Positions 48,345 through 60,447 of a DNA stretch of 64,000 nucleotides are shown here, one piece after another. Positions within the stretch are counted from its first letter, which is position 1. Every line of letters begins with the position of its first letter. The translations under genes and the position numbers were made by a program. Source of the DNA: Sodiomyces alkalinus F11 (taxonomy: Eukaryota; Ascomycota; Sordariomycetes; Glomerellales; Plectosphaerellaceae); assembly GCF_003711515.1 (NCBI RefSeq), contig NW_021167081.1:682001-746000 (forward strand), written 5' to 3'. The notes below the pieces were generated by a model. The model was not told where the DNA came from. It saw only the letters and a list, made by a program, of their open reading frames with translations, and did no database searches.

Positions 48345-49655
48345 TCAATCCAAACTTTGAATCTGAACCTTGATGGCACCAGTCTTGGGGTCCTTGGCGG
48401 TTTCAAAGGCCTTCAGGGCGTCTTCGAGCTTGAAGCGGTGGGTGACGAGCTTGCTGAGATCGACGACGCCGCTCTCGACCAGACGGATGGCGCGGGGCCA
48501 GGTGTTGCAGTACCGGTACTGCAGCTGGATATCGACCTCGCGGACGCTGGCGCGCATGAAGGGGATGTTGATCTCGTTCCGGCCGACGCCGATGATGAAG
48601 ACTTTACCGCCGAACTTGGCGGCCCAGATGGCGGCGGCGATGCTGCTCTCGACGCCGGTGCACTCGAGGGCGACGGCGGGCTCGACGCCGCCGAAGGCGT
48701 CCCTCACGATGGCGGCGGCCTCGTCCTCGGCGGACCGGCGCTCGACCTTGTGGGTGACGACGGAGGGGCAGAGCTCCTTGGCGAAGGCGAGGCGGCCGTC
48801 GTCGATGTCGGTGATGACGAGCGGGCAGGCGCCGGCGGCGCGGCAGCAGAGCAGGGTGATGAGGCCGATGGGCCCGGCGCCGCAGATCAGGACCGGGTCG
48901 CCGAGGCGCACGTCGGCGCGCTGCATGCCGGCGAGGGCCACGCTCAGGGGCTCGAGCAGGGCGCCGTCCTCGTAGGACATGGACCCGATCTTGTGGCACC
49001 ACACGGCCGGGTGGTTGACGTAGCGGCGCAGGAGGCCCGGGACGGGCGGGGTGGAGAGGAACTGGACGCGCTCGCAGCCGTTGTAGCGGCCGGTCAGGCA
49101 GGGTTCGCAGGCGTTGCAGATGACGTTGGGCTCGATGGCCACGCGGTCGCCGACTTTGAGGTGGTCGACGCTCGGGTGCACGGCAATGACCTCGCCGGCC
49201 GACTCGTGGCCGAGGATGTGGTCGCCGTCGACGACCATGGGGCCGATGCAGCCATGGCTCCAGAAGTGGATGTCGGAGCTGGGGAGGAAGTGGTTAGTTT
49301 GTCTTTCTCGCGATTTCCTTCTTTTTTTAAAAATAAATAAATAAATAAAAAAGAGAGAGAGGAAAGCAACAGAAACAGAGACAGAAAAGGAGTAAAAGTA
49401 AATACAAAGGGGAAAAAGTGATTAGCAAAGACACAAGACATACCCGCAGATACCGGTGCTTCGGACAGCTACAGCCACCTCGCCCTCCTTGAGCGACTCG
49501 CCAGACTGCACCTGCTCCAAGGTAGGCTCGGCCTCGTTGATCCACAGGTCATGCTTGGGGTTAGTGAAGACGCCGATGTTGGCCTTGGAGGGCTTCGCGG
49601 AGCCGTTGACGGGGTGGTCGCTCTTGGCTCCGTTTGTGATATCCGGCGCGGCCAT
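48345..49655 (-). CDS. LAD1: L-arabinitol 4-dehydrogenase (zinc MDR family)
   Basis: Two exons, complement(48345..49278, 49444..49655), 381 aa. The 165-bp GT-AG intron splits the Gly after RSTGIC and restores GICG|SDIHFW. Zinc ligands are visible: the catalytic Cys in GICGS (about 69), GHESAGEV (about 93), and the structural-zinc cluster [15 protein letters not shown]. The Rossmann motif is GAGPIGL, and the acidic end of the next strand (ITDIDDGRL) indicates NAD+ rather than NADP+. The sequence closely resembles fungal LAD ([38 protein letters not shown]). Family role: cytosolic oxidation of L-arabinitol to L-xylulose in pentose catabolism. Xylitol or sorbitol dehydrogenase is the alternative but fits less well. 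Confidence 0.93.
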
Positions 49656-52556
49656 GATGAGCAGCTAGCTAGCAGAGCAGCAATGCCGGAGAATTAATCC
49701 CTTTTTTTTTTCTTTTCTTTTTTTTTGTCCCCCTTTCTTCCTTCTTGACCCTTGCTTCTTTTTCTTTTCCTGTCCCCCTTTTGAATGCCCCCGCGACGCA
49801 GATTAGAATGTATGACGATTTTTGGCGAAATAACTATGACAAAGCACGTCCCGACTTTGGATAGCGAATCGTAAAGAGATGGAGGGGAGGGGATGTTTTT
49901 CGCAACGGTGATCGGCAGCAGGCGGGCGGGGGAGTTGAAATACGAAGAATGGAAAAGTGACGGCTGCGACTGCGCCTGCGACGGCAACACGAGTTCGACG
50001 CAGTTAATAACCTTGACAGGCTTGACAAAGCAATCAGTCGACGGTAAAGGGATATATAATAAGGAGAGGGTGTTTATTAGTATCCTTTTCGAGGGGTAAT
50101 TAGATGCGGCTATGACCATATTATATTATTGCGAAGATGGCATTCTTTTTCTTTCTCCTCTTCCCTTCCCCCCCCACCGTCGGGATCATTCTTCGGAAAA
50201 GGGAAGACCCCACATAGCGAAGTATGTATTACTGACCCCAATGGACGGGTTCACTTTCTTTCTTTTCGTTCTTATTTTTCGTTGTTGCTTTTTGCGGTTC
50301 CGGTTCGTCTGCCCACTGGTTGGATAGCCTGTAAGACGCCAGTACGACGGCCGGAAAGCTCATATGGGGGTTGCGGTGGGGTCCGCTTCCCAAATCGAAG
50401 TAAACGGTTGGATGGGTGGGAAGCCACTCGGCCACTGTCAGGCCGACGCCCACCACCGTCTCCCGCGCCAATCACGTCCCGTGTTTGTGACCTTTTCCTT
50501 CGATCCGCTCCGAGAAACCCCCGGTCAAAACCCCCGGTCAAAACGTCCTTGAAAGTCGATAGTCACCGGCCCGTGGGGACCCCTGGACCCGCGTCATTTT
50601 GCCGGTTGTGATCACTGTGATCATATGCTACGGATATGGCTACCTTAGGTATGGGGATCGGACGTTTTTACACTAGTTCTCGCATTCGCTTTGTGATGCT
50701 TGTAGCGGTCCAGTCGCTGGTCGAGGGACAAGCAGCCGTCCCTGGTAGTGAAGTTTTATAAACCGGGAGTTCCTTTCTATGGGGAACCTAAGCGATAGCG
50801 GCTGTTACCCAGTCTCCGGCACTTCGTTTTGAGGTTTGAAACCTGCGCGGTGGGTTCTTTTCTTGGATATACCTACATGCAGTAAGTAGTGAGGAGTGAG
50901 TAGTCAGATGAACGGAGTAGCATAATTATTAGTTTCGCCTCGTTGACGCGTGCCTCTCAACTTTCAATAAGTAGATATATTCCCAAAGACCACCAATATC
51001 AGTTGTCAGTCACCCCTTGTTACCTTGGCGATCAACAGAACAGTACAGATACTCAAGATAAACAAACTTGTTTCTTTTTTCCTTTTGTGTCGTCAAATAC
51101 CTAGACTTAGCTCCATAGGTTACTTGATTAGTTCGAAGTATTGGGTTTGGTTCTGGCTAGAACCTAGACGTTGACGGAACTTGCACTCGGATGTTTCCAT
51201 GAAAAAGGCCAAGCTTCTCCCACATAATCCCATGTCATATAGGTAGGTAAGGTAGATAGGTACTCTGTCACTGTGACCTCTGGCGTCTTCTGTACGTTGT
51301 ACTTTGTACACCGAAGGGGTGATAAGCCGGCTAAATTCCCCCAACATGGCACGTGCACTGAAACGGCACCGGCAAACGGAAAAACCCCCTTCCTTTGGGT
51401 CGGCGTTTAAACCGCCATCACCCTTGAACTGAGCCACCAAAACTCTCATCTTATAATGCATCACATGTAATGAGCTCTATACCCCGTATGTACCAGCTCT
51501 TCGCGGTTCACCATCCATATATGCTGTCTAAACAACTCAACATATCCGATTTGATATCTTCATCGAATTCCTAAACCTTCGCTCTCTTCGCTCTCTTCGC
51601 TCTCGACAACCCAAAAGCCCACAATCGCAGTTTGTCTGGTTGATATTCTGATTGCTGGGAAATTCAATTCAACCCCACATGCTCCCACGTGTTCCAGGCT
51701 ACACGGATCGCCGTGCTTCCATGCCGGATTAAACAGTGACGGACCGTAGCCATCACTGTTCCCTAAAAGGCAGCTATCAAGAATTCGAAGAAAGGTTTGG
51801 GTTAAATCTGCGTTTCTTACATCATCATAAACATGGCAGCTAACGAGAGGGATGAAGAGAAGATGAAGCGAGAGATGTCGATGTCTCTGGAATAGGTACT
51901 TGTTGCGATTCATAGAAGTTGTGGCCATGACTTTGTTATCGCAAAGATCATCAGCCACTCGGGGTGGGGACTGCGTGGTTGTCGTTCAAGGGTTCGGTGG
52001 CTTGTGGCTCCCGGTGGGTGGCTGCCAACCCTGCCGATGCCGACAAGGATAGGGGACTTTTTGCTTTTTGCTTTGCTTGTTGCTTGTTCCCAACCCCGAC
52101 CCCGACCCCGACCCCGAACGAAACGGTCAACCACACCTGAATGGTGCTTCCCAACTCGACACTGCAGCTGCAAACCGCGTCATCCCCTCCGCAACTGTGC
52201 CATACCGACAGTCCACGATTTTCCCAAAGGCTCGAAACCCATACCCCGTCAACGCCAACGAGAAAACTCCCCGTCCCTTAGCAACGTCCCCGTTATCCGT
52301 GCCCGATCTTGACCCATCCAGCGTGCCTGCCCGCGTGCCAACCCCCCGTCGTCGCCCAGCGAGTTCTCGCCATCGCCCTCAATGCCGCTTTTCCTCTCGA
52401 CAACCCGAAACCCCCACGGCATGTAAAAGAAAGCTGCCCTAGCACTACCGACAGCGAGACAAACAGAGCGTCGGGGGCCGAGGTCCCCTCTTTTGGGAGA
52501 AGCTCCAAAAGGAGCCCAACCACCCTAAATATACGAAAAGAAAACAAACCAAGAGA
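49656..52556. other. Divergent intergenic region, LAD / membrane-protein gene
   Basis: About 2.9 kb without a credible gene. It includes small tandem repeats: duplicated AACCCCCGGTCAA near 50515-50545, (CTTCGCTCT)3 at 51577-51603, and (CCCCGA)4 at 52094-52117. One ACGGAGTA lies at 50912-50919. Confidence 0.5.
49789..49931. promoter_or_regulatory. Two candidate CreA/CRE1 sites upstream of the LAD gene
   Basis: CCCCGC at 49789-49794 and GCGGGG at 49926-49931 fit the carbon-repressor consensus SYGGRG or its complement. They lie 134-276 bp upstream of the LAD start. Two sites fit known glucose repression of pentose catabolism. Six-base GC-rich matches are common by chance, and I saw no clear XlnR/Ara GGCTAA site. 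Confidence 0.3.
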
Positions 52557-52756
52557 AAGAAGAAGAAGAAGAAGAAGAAGAAGAAGAAGAAGAAGAAGAA
52601 GAAGAAGAAGAAGAAGAAGAAGAAGAAGAAGAAGAAGAAGAAGAAGAAGAANNNNNNNNNNGAAGAAGAAGAAGAAGAAGAAGAAGAAGAAGAAGAAGAA
52701 GAAGAAGAAGAAGAAGAAGAAGAAGAAGAAGAAGAAGAAGAAGAAGAAGAAGAAGA
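52557..52756 (+). repeat. (GAA)n trinucleotide tract with 10-N gap, in the 5' leader
   Basis: Perfect AAG/GAA repeat at 52557-52651 and 52662-52756 (95 bp on each side, about 63 units in all). Ten N at 52652-52661 mark a gap whose true length is unknown. The repeat phase changes across the gap, so bases are missing or added. The tract ends 16 nt before the ATG of the membrane-protein gene. In that gene's frame the adjoining triplets read GAA (Glu). Confidence 0.97.
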
Positions 52757-52772
52757 CAAGGTGCAGCATACG

Positions 52773-54929
52773 ATGCCCTCCTTCTTCCAGTTCACGCAGG
52801 GGACCGAATCCCGCGAGCGCCCCACCTCCGACGCCTCCCCTCTCCTGGGCCGCTTCCGCGCCGTGCCACCTCCCCCCCTCACCCGTCGCCCTTCCGCCGG
52901 CGCGCTAGGCCTCCTCTCCTCCGCGCTAGGAAACGGCCGCGGGAGCGTACACGGAGGGTACGGCGCCTTGCTCGCGGCCGAGCTCGAAAACGAGGATGCT
53001 GCGCGGAGAGCCCTGGCCGGCGACTTTGGCGACGACGACGACGACAACGACGACGGCGGTCGGAGGACCAGCCGGGGCAGAACGTGGCGAAGAATATGGC
53101 GCAAGACGGTCGATTTATGGTTCGAACCGCGTCAGGCGGCTGTCAAGAGGGTTGTGGATGTTTGGTGGAGTCGCTATTTCGTCTTGGTTATCCTGCCTGC
53201 TACGCTGGTGCGTTTTCTTTTTCTTTCTTTCTTTTTTTTTCCCCCTCCCTTTCGCCTTTTTCTTTTCTGGTTCCCCTACTCCAAAACCAAAACAACAACT
53301 TCCGTCGTTCTCACATGGCTAATTTGGGGGTCTGCTCCTTTCACCTAGGCTGTGGCATGGTGCGCCGTCCCCTTCCCGAAATACCCTTTACCTGACGACG
53401 GCGAAACCGACGATGGGAATCGGCAAAAGGTCCCCGGCCACGGACACCCTCGCGTGCAGGTGAATTTTTGGTTCTTCCTCTTCGTCTACTACGGCTTCTA
53501 CAACGTCGTGGCCCTCATCTACATCACCAAGGTCTTCAACCTGTACAGCCTCAACTGGTGGCCCTCGTCCCTCGGCTTCCCCATCACCGTCTCCCTCATC
53601 GCCATCTTCTCCATCGCCGTACCCATCCCCGTCTTCCTCTCCCCGGAAACCCGCTTCCTGACCCTCCACAACACGACCTGGATCAGCTGGTCCTTCATGG
53701 TCATGGCCGCCCCCGTCGCCATCGCCTTCTGCATCCTCCTCACCGGCCGCCGCCATCTGAGCCTCCAAAACTCCCTCTCCGACACCCAGCGCATCTTCAC
53801 CTCCTCCTGGTGGACCGGCGACCAGGCCAGCGACGGCCCTTCCGCCGACCGCTACGACGACTCCTACTACTACTACAACCGGCGCCGCCTCTACCAGCCG
53901 CCCGCCGGTGCGTCTTCTGCCGCCGCCGTCGTCAGCAGCGACGCCGCCTCCTCCATCTTCTTCGACTCGGAAGACCCCTCCGTCCTGGACATCGACGGCC
54001 CCGGTGCCAGGCGGCAACAACAGAAACGCCGGCCCCTCGCGGCGCGCGTCGGCATCGGCGTCGGCGTCGGCGTGCGCATGCGCATGCGCCGGCAATGGCT
54101 CCCCGCCAGCTTCGTGCGCTTCATCTGGTTCTGCCTCGCGCTCTTCGTCGGCCTGCTCGCCTACGTGCTGGGGGAGGCCTACGCGGAGATCTACCTGCGC
54201 ACGCTGCCGCACGACAACTTCGAGACGGTCTTTTACGTCTACAGCTGGGTCGGCACCGTGCACCTGCTCGACGCGCTGACGGGCTGGCTGCTGGGCCTGC
54301 GCGAGGGCGAGCGGGTCGGGAGCTACCCGCTGAGCTGGGTGTTCAAGCTGTACTTCATGCTGACGTACCAGACGTACGTGCGGGCGCTGTACGCGCGGCT
54401 GCGGTCGCCGCAGCAGTTCGTCATGCTGCAGCTCATCTCGAGCAGCCTGCTCATCGTGCTGACGCCCGTGCTCATGTCGCGGCCGTGGCACCGGCTGATG
54501 CGCGCGCTGCGGTTCACGACGCTGAGCTACGCCTCGTTCCAGAAGATCCAGACCCGCAACGTCTTCATCCGCTTCCTGGCCGAGAACGTCTCCATGGCCT
54601 GTTTCCTGGGCAGCGTCCTCGTGCTGCACTTTGGCGCCAACAAGGACGTCTACCCGTACTTCGCCTTTGACAATTTCGGGGAGGACGGGTACGAGCCGTA
54701 CGACTTTGACCTTACCTTCTACGCTTCCTCCGTCACGTGGGCCTGCGAGCTCGCCGCGGCCCTGTGCGTCCGCGGCCTGACGCGCTGGATCTACCGCGTT
54801 GATATCGATATGGAGGGGAAGCTCGACCTCGCCGTGTGGCCTGAATTGCTCCCCACGAGTGTTGCTGTCACGTTGCACGTTCTTCAGAACATGCTCTTCT
54901 CTATCATTCGGTTGCAGTTCCGAGCTTGA
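52773..54929 (+). CDS. Conserved fungal polytopic membrane protein, function unknown
   Basis: Two exons, 52773..53207 and 53349..54929, 671 aa. The 141-bp intron (donor GTGCGT, acceptor TAG) joins LPATL to AVAWCAVPFPKYPLPDD in phase 0. The first ~115 residues are hydrophilic, with an Asp run. About nine or ten membrane segments follow, including WFFLFVYYGFYNVVALIYI, PITVSLIAIFSIAVPIPVFL, FVRFIWFCLALFVGLLAYVL, MLQLISSSLLIVLTPVLM and FLAENVSMACFLGSVLVLHF. A Ser/Tyr/Arg-rich loop lies at about 305-375. I do not recognise a transporter signature or a named family. The strong regularity and GC-rich codon use indicate a real gene. The start could lie further upstream if the GAA tract is translated. 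Confidence 0.85.
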
Positions 54930-57900
54930 TAGCGGAAGAACAAAAAAAGACGAGGAATAAAGTCAATTTGTCACGTCAGTTATGAGGAGGAGGATGAGAG
55001 ATAACGAGATGGAGGACATGATGGAACGATGATCGGTCATTGGCGCACGGCCCTTGTGCTAAGGTACGGATTCCGCGAGGGATACTTATCCGTTTTTGTG
55101 CCGACTCTACCCTATCTTATCGAGTTGCCCGAGCTTGGGCCCGCGGCAGGAACCTGAGCCGGATTCTTGCCCGTTTGTTGCGGGATGATAGTGACAACCT
55201 GGGATGCCCGTTCGATTGGGTTGGGTTCGTGATAAGAAGAAGAAAAGGACGGGAGAAACAAGGGGAAGAAACAGGAGTTTATTCGGATGCGGCGCGTTTC
55301 TTATCATGGGGCCCTGTTCTTGCATTTTCGATTTCTTGTCCAACTGGCGCAGTGTCTTTTTTTTATATTTTTTTTTACTTCTTCTTCTTTCGTCTCCTTC
55401 GTTTCCTTGCATGGCGAGTTGCATTGCATCATCCTCTCCATAGTGTGCGTTCAGTTCGGCGTGGTACATTCTGGATTTTGTAGTGTTGTTGGCAGAACCC
55501 GAGAGATACCCCGTTCATTTCGAGGCGCTTAGAACGAGCGAAGGCATTAGACTCAGCACTTCAGCACCCCTTTCTAATATAATGCATATCATACCTTAGG
55601 GAGACAAAACGACATGGGGACATCTGAGGAGATTGTTAAACTGAGGTCTCGGTCTCGTTGGTGGTGAGGGGGCTGCAAGGCGATGCATGGATAACTCCCA
55701 CCTTTGTTTCGAGACGGTGCAATACGATACATGTGAACATATGATACGATGCATGGAAGGGCCGTATCAAGTCTCTGCTGGTTCTTTTGGGGTGTAGTCA
55801 CCAAGTCAAGTCGGCGGCGTACTCAGGGACCATTCTTATCTATCGGCTGCGTCCCAGTCAACGAAGTGAAAAGAAGAGCACATTTGATCCCGCCGTCTTT
55901 TCGTTCTAAGAAGAAAAGAAGAAAAAAAGGTCTTTTCATTCATATCACATGCCATTTCCGTGGCTAACATAGAAAAAGGCCGGGGTTCCCTGCATCGCCG
56001 GATATGCCCCCGATTGACCTCCCCTTCTCATCAATAATACCCCGGGCTAACTTGCATACCCATCGCAGGTTACACCTCAAATCGGTGGATCTGGCCTGCA
56101 GCCTCAACAGGAGGGTTAGGCATCCTACCCGAGTTGTGGGTTCAGTTTGCTGATGTGGCCGGTTGCAGGACACCGTGTTACTGCACGCTTCTGATTTCTT
56201 CCCTCCCCCCTTTTCTTCTTCTTTCTGATTTCCCCTCCCGTTGCCCGCCGATATCTCATGAAACGAGAGACCGGCAGCAAGGCTGGGTGGCCCGCGGTGA
56301 CGGGCTGTCTGTGGTGAGTACTAATCTGCGGTACACCATATCAGGACTTATGAGGGAAAGGGAGCTATATGCTGGCTCTCCGCCGGACTGATGCACCTGG
56401 TAAGGTAGTTGTCCATTGTCCCTAACGTGGCGGATGGCGGCTGCTGTCAGAGACGGGTGGAGGCGTGGTGCTACGTCTTTTTTCTTTCTTTCTTTTTCTT
56501 CTTCTTTTTTTGTTCTTTTCTGTTTCCGGCCTTATTTTCTTCCCTCTCATTTTTGTTCATGTGATGCTGGCGGAAAAATGAACACGGTCATGGATGTTCA
56601 GAGGGAGACGTTTATCCTCACCTGTAGCCTAGATTCGGTACAAAGAAGAACGTTCGAAGATGGCTTCACCCCTGCAGGAGCCAATGGATTCGAGTCGTGA
56701 CAGTAGCGGTGAAAGTGATTGACGACTGGTATCCCCTTGCGGTCCGAGCATCGGCATCGTCTAGGCCTAAAAGCTTGAGCTTCAGGTTGAGGGAGCGGCT
56801 AATTGATTCATGGGTATTTTCGGGCGTTTCGGCATTTGACTCTGGTCGTGCTGGCGTCATATTGCCTTATCTCGACACACTTGGCAGGTCTCCGAGGAGC
56901 TGACGGTGGATATAGACATGTAATTACGAAGTAACTGCAGGTGTGTGAGACCATCCAGTCGCAGCCTGAAGGACAAGGAACCTACACTTCACTGCGGCGC
57001 GATAGCTGATGATAGTAAACGACGCTGCTTCGCCGAATACGCAAGGTACTGACCGGCAAGCCGCCTAACATGCTCCCTATGGAGTCTGGAGTTCGATGGA
57101 TGCTCTTCTGGGTCTCTGCACAGACACACTGCACATTGTTACTCCCGGATACCGTGCCGAATCCGTGTCACGTCCAACTCCTCCCGTGCTCGTTTGTTCG
57201 GGTCCCTGTTTGTGTTCATGTAAAGTCTGTAATGCTCTTGTTCTCCTTTGTGAGAGCACTCGGACAGTCGCCAGAGATATCGGGCTGATTGGCAGTGAAG
57301 AAGAGCGAGCCCTGGCAACAGACGAAAAGAGGGACCGATTGCAATGCGGTGACTGTCGCCCATACCGTGGCTGATAACAAGGTTTGAACGTGGAAAGCAG
57401 AATATTGGCTGGCGAGATGGAACACTGGGCGTTGGCGGTGAGTATGGACAAGATGAGATCCCTCGACCCCTCAAGGTTTTCTCCTTTCTAGAAGTCCTAT
57501 GCGTACAGACACTTGACAAAAGGACTTACCTCATTAGGTACCTACCTTAGTCGACCCAGGGCGTCTGAGAGACCCGTAAGCGGGTAGGTAGCTTCTTTGC
57601 TTTCCCAACGAAGAACAACGGCTGGAAAGAAACAACAAGGTACGAGGCCATGATCCGTTTCATCACTCAGCTTGTACCGTACCGGTACTGCAGTACCTCT
57701 GTCTTAGCCCGTTTCTGGCCAGGCACCTCTATGACCCGACTACCTTACCTAATTATGGGACGCTGGCGATTCACAACATGAAATGCGCACGGGAGAGAAT
57801 GAACCCAACCTTTTCATCGAGCTCGAGGCATACATCTGGGTACCAGGTAATTAGGTAGACAGCCTCAGACCAGACCGCGGACCACGGAACTGACTCCAGG

Positions 57901-60447
57901 CATCTCCATCTCCACCTCCACCTTTTTGTGCGCCAACCCGGACGCTGCCGAGGGAACCTGTTGTGTATCCATACCATCAGACACCATCGTACATACTCCA
58001 TACATACTCCGTACATACACATATGGGCTGCCATCGGAATCGTGCATATATATACATCTACCTTGGACGCCCAGCGCCATGCGCATTCCCGGGTTGTCAT
58101 CTTCCTAGCCGGGGAAAAAGAACGCTTGCGTCCGTTCCAGCTTGCTCTCCATCCAGACCTTTTTTCTCTGCCACCTGTCCTACCTGTCAACCAAACCCCA
58201 GTCAACCGAGTGTAACGGAAGACAACGTACCTTGATAGTTCCCCTTCTCCTCCACCAATTGACACGCCATGAACGCCTTGTGGCCTGGACCCTGGTCGGT
58301 AGTGGCTCGAACATGGCGTTGCCATAGTTCGCTGTACGTTGTGGTGCCAGGTCTTGCTTGACTTGATCTCCCCACCCACGCGGTCGCTGGGACCTTTCTT
58401 TTTTATCTTTCTTTTTATCAGTTCTTCTTCTTCTTCTTTTCTTTTCTCCCCCAGCCCGTGATACGATACACCATAGGTGTGGTACTTTGTGCATGGTGTG
58501 TACTGTTATCACGGTGGGACAGTGGGCGGATTGGGTGTCGTGGATGGTGGTATTTGTGGGATGGTGGCATGGCGCAGTGCGCTATGTGTGCGGTATGTAT
58601 GCCGTATGGTTGCCGTATAGTGGGGGGAAAGTGAGGTGAGTGGGAGGAATCGAGGCCAAGGCTTACGGGTTTCCTTGGAAATAGTAGAATCATCCCACTT
58701 GCGCCTGCATCAGTGTGTTGTTGCGCTGGGGTTGACCATTTCCCATTAGTTACTATTACTCACTCACCGAGTCTGTAAGGAGGAAGAGAGTCATAGATGT
58801 CCAAAATGAAACTGTAACATGGACTTAGAAAGGACCCGTTACGCCGGACATGGAATACACATCAGATACGTTGTAGTCCACTGCTCCGCTAATTTCTAGC
58901 TGCGGCTGGTACTGTAATAATGTAATATACCAGCTAAACGTACCGATCGATAATTGAGACAAGAGTGAATGCAGAGCACAAGATAACATTGTACCAGTCC
59001 GTTGTCACAGGACTAACAAGACAAACCATGAATCCGAAACGTGGTGCAGTTCTGAGACTAAAGGTACCCATACTCCGTACAACGTACTGTAATTACGAAG
59101 TACCTTACCTACCATTATCAGCAGTCGCATGCATGCAAGTCACTCGGAGATTACCCCTCCCCCTCCTTTTGCTGGAGCTCTACTGTCGCGGTACCTCTGT
59201 AAGATATACCCCTCCCCCTCACCACCTCAGCTCAGACAGGGCTGTCGTAACTACAGTACGGGAGTAGCATCGCCCATAATAAGCGACAGGAAGCGGAAGC
59301 GGAAGCAGAAGCAGTTGACAAACAAACAATACAACACACGAGACGTACCAAGTCATAAGGTAGGTAGCTACCTAGATAGGTTACCTGTAATTCCATGACC
59401 TCTGACAAGACTCGACAACTCGATAAATTTTGTCGTGTTGAATCCAAGAGAGCAATACGGGATATAAAGTATAAGAAAATCCATCCTCCGCTCTGTGGTT
59501 ACCAGGTGTTTATTTTCACATGTATCAATAGCCAGTTCGAGATTTTTTTCATCTTTTAATCTCCCTGCCCGTCAAACTCCTCCGTCCGGTTCTCCATATC
59601 AACAGGCGACCCAGCCTTTCCCTAATACCCACTTGCTTTCAACTGTTGCGTGTCCTCCCGTTGCCCCTCCGTTTCCCGCGCAATCCCTGTGCGCTATGCG
59701 CCATCCACCACCAGGCTTTCGTGCTTGTTCGCCTGCCTGATGGTAGACGTGGATTTCGTTCTGGTATTAGATGCCTACAGTACGACGTACCCATGTCGGA
59801 TTATTATGTGGTATCACAGCACGTTGTTATAAGGGTATTATTCACCAATCTATCCGCACCGTTGCTATCTTTTTTACGTGTTTTTGGTCTACCTACCTTA
59901 CAGTTTTGCTTTTGCCTGCCTGTCGTAGATCCCCTCATGTAAAGTACTAATACTACAAGCTACACTACTCATGATCCCTCTGTTCAGGCTACAAGTACCT
60001 TAAGGTAGCACTGTTCCCATCTCCCCGCGCCAGCGACACGTCCTCAACAGCGCCTTGACCTGTCCTTATTATGCCCTTACACCCGTCCAGCCGCCGCGAC
60101 TCTCCTACAGCCGTCTGCCAGTTTCCAGTTTCCCCTTTGTCCCACCCCTTGCCCTCCACTCATACGGAGTACACATACCTACACCCCCCCGAGGTTAATG
60201 ACAAGGGACGGAGACACTGGAACACGTACCCGTACCCGTACCGTACCCCCCCACGAACCCCGGACCCCCCCCCCCCAAAATTTCTCTCATCTGTACAAAC
60301 CCATATCGGCCCAGTCCTCTCTTTTACCCCCCCCCCCCCCCCTTACTCTTCTTTTTTTCTTCTCTCTCTCTCCCTCCTTATTCTTCCTTCTCTCTTCTTC
60401 TTCCTCTCCTCCCTTTTTTCTTCCTCTGATTCTTCCTTCTCCCCATC
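54930..60447. other. 5.5-kb gene-poor region upstream of APT1
   Basis: No supportable gene. It is the densest area for dispersed motifs: GTAATTACGAAGTA at 56921 and 59089, ACGGAGTA (either strand) at 58005, 59071 and 60164, and GGTA/TACC-rich DNA at 57535-57590, 57730-57750, 59095-59115 and 59358-59390. The last 300 bp is strongly C/T-rich (likely promoter and leader). Confidence 0.5.
60265..60342 (+). repeat. C12 and C16 homopolymers upstream of APT1
   Basis: C12 at 60265-60276 and C16 at 60327-60342 lie 105-183 bp before the ATG. A G15 run lies in the intron of the same gene at 61059-61073, and a C10 run after the stop at 61563-61572. Run lengths are prone to sequencing error. Confidence 0.85.

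Noticed and set aside
48357..49340. 327-codon frame opposite the LAD gene
   Set aside because: Shadow of a strongly conserved dehydrogenase; no domain.
52309..52908. Plus-strand frame encoding poly-Arg/poly-Lys across the GAA tract
   Set aside because: The frame depends on an arbitrary 10-N gap and is just the repeat read in other phases.
53388..54878. 496-codon open frame antisense to the membrane protein (and a 400-codon +1-frame shadow at 53468-54670)
   Set aside because: Composition is Arg/Pro/Glu/Asp shadow text; the sense frame has coherent membrane segments and splice logic.
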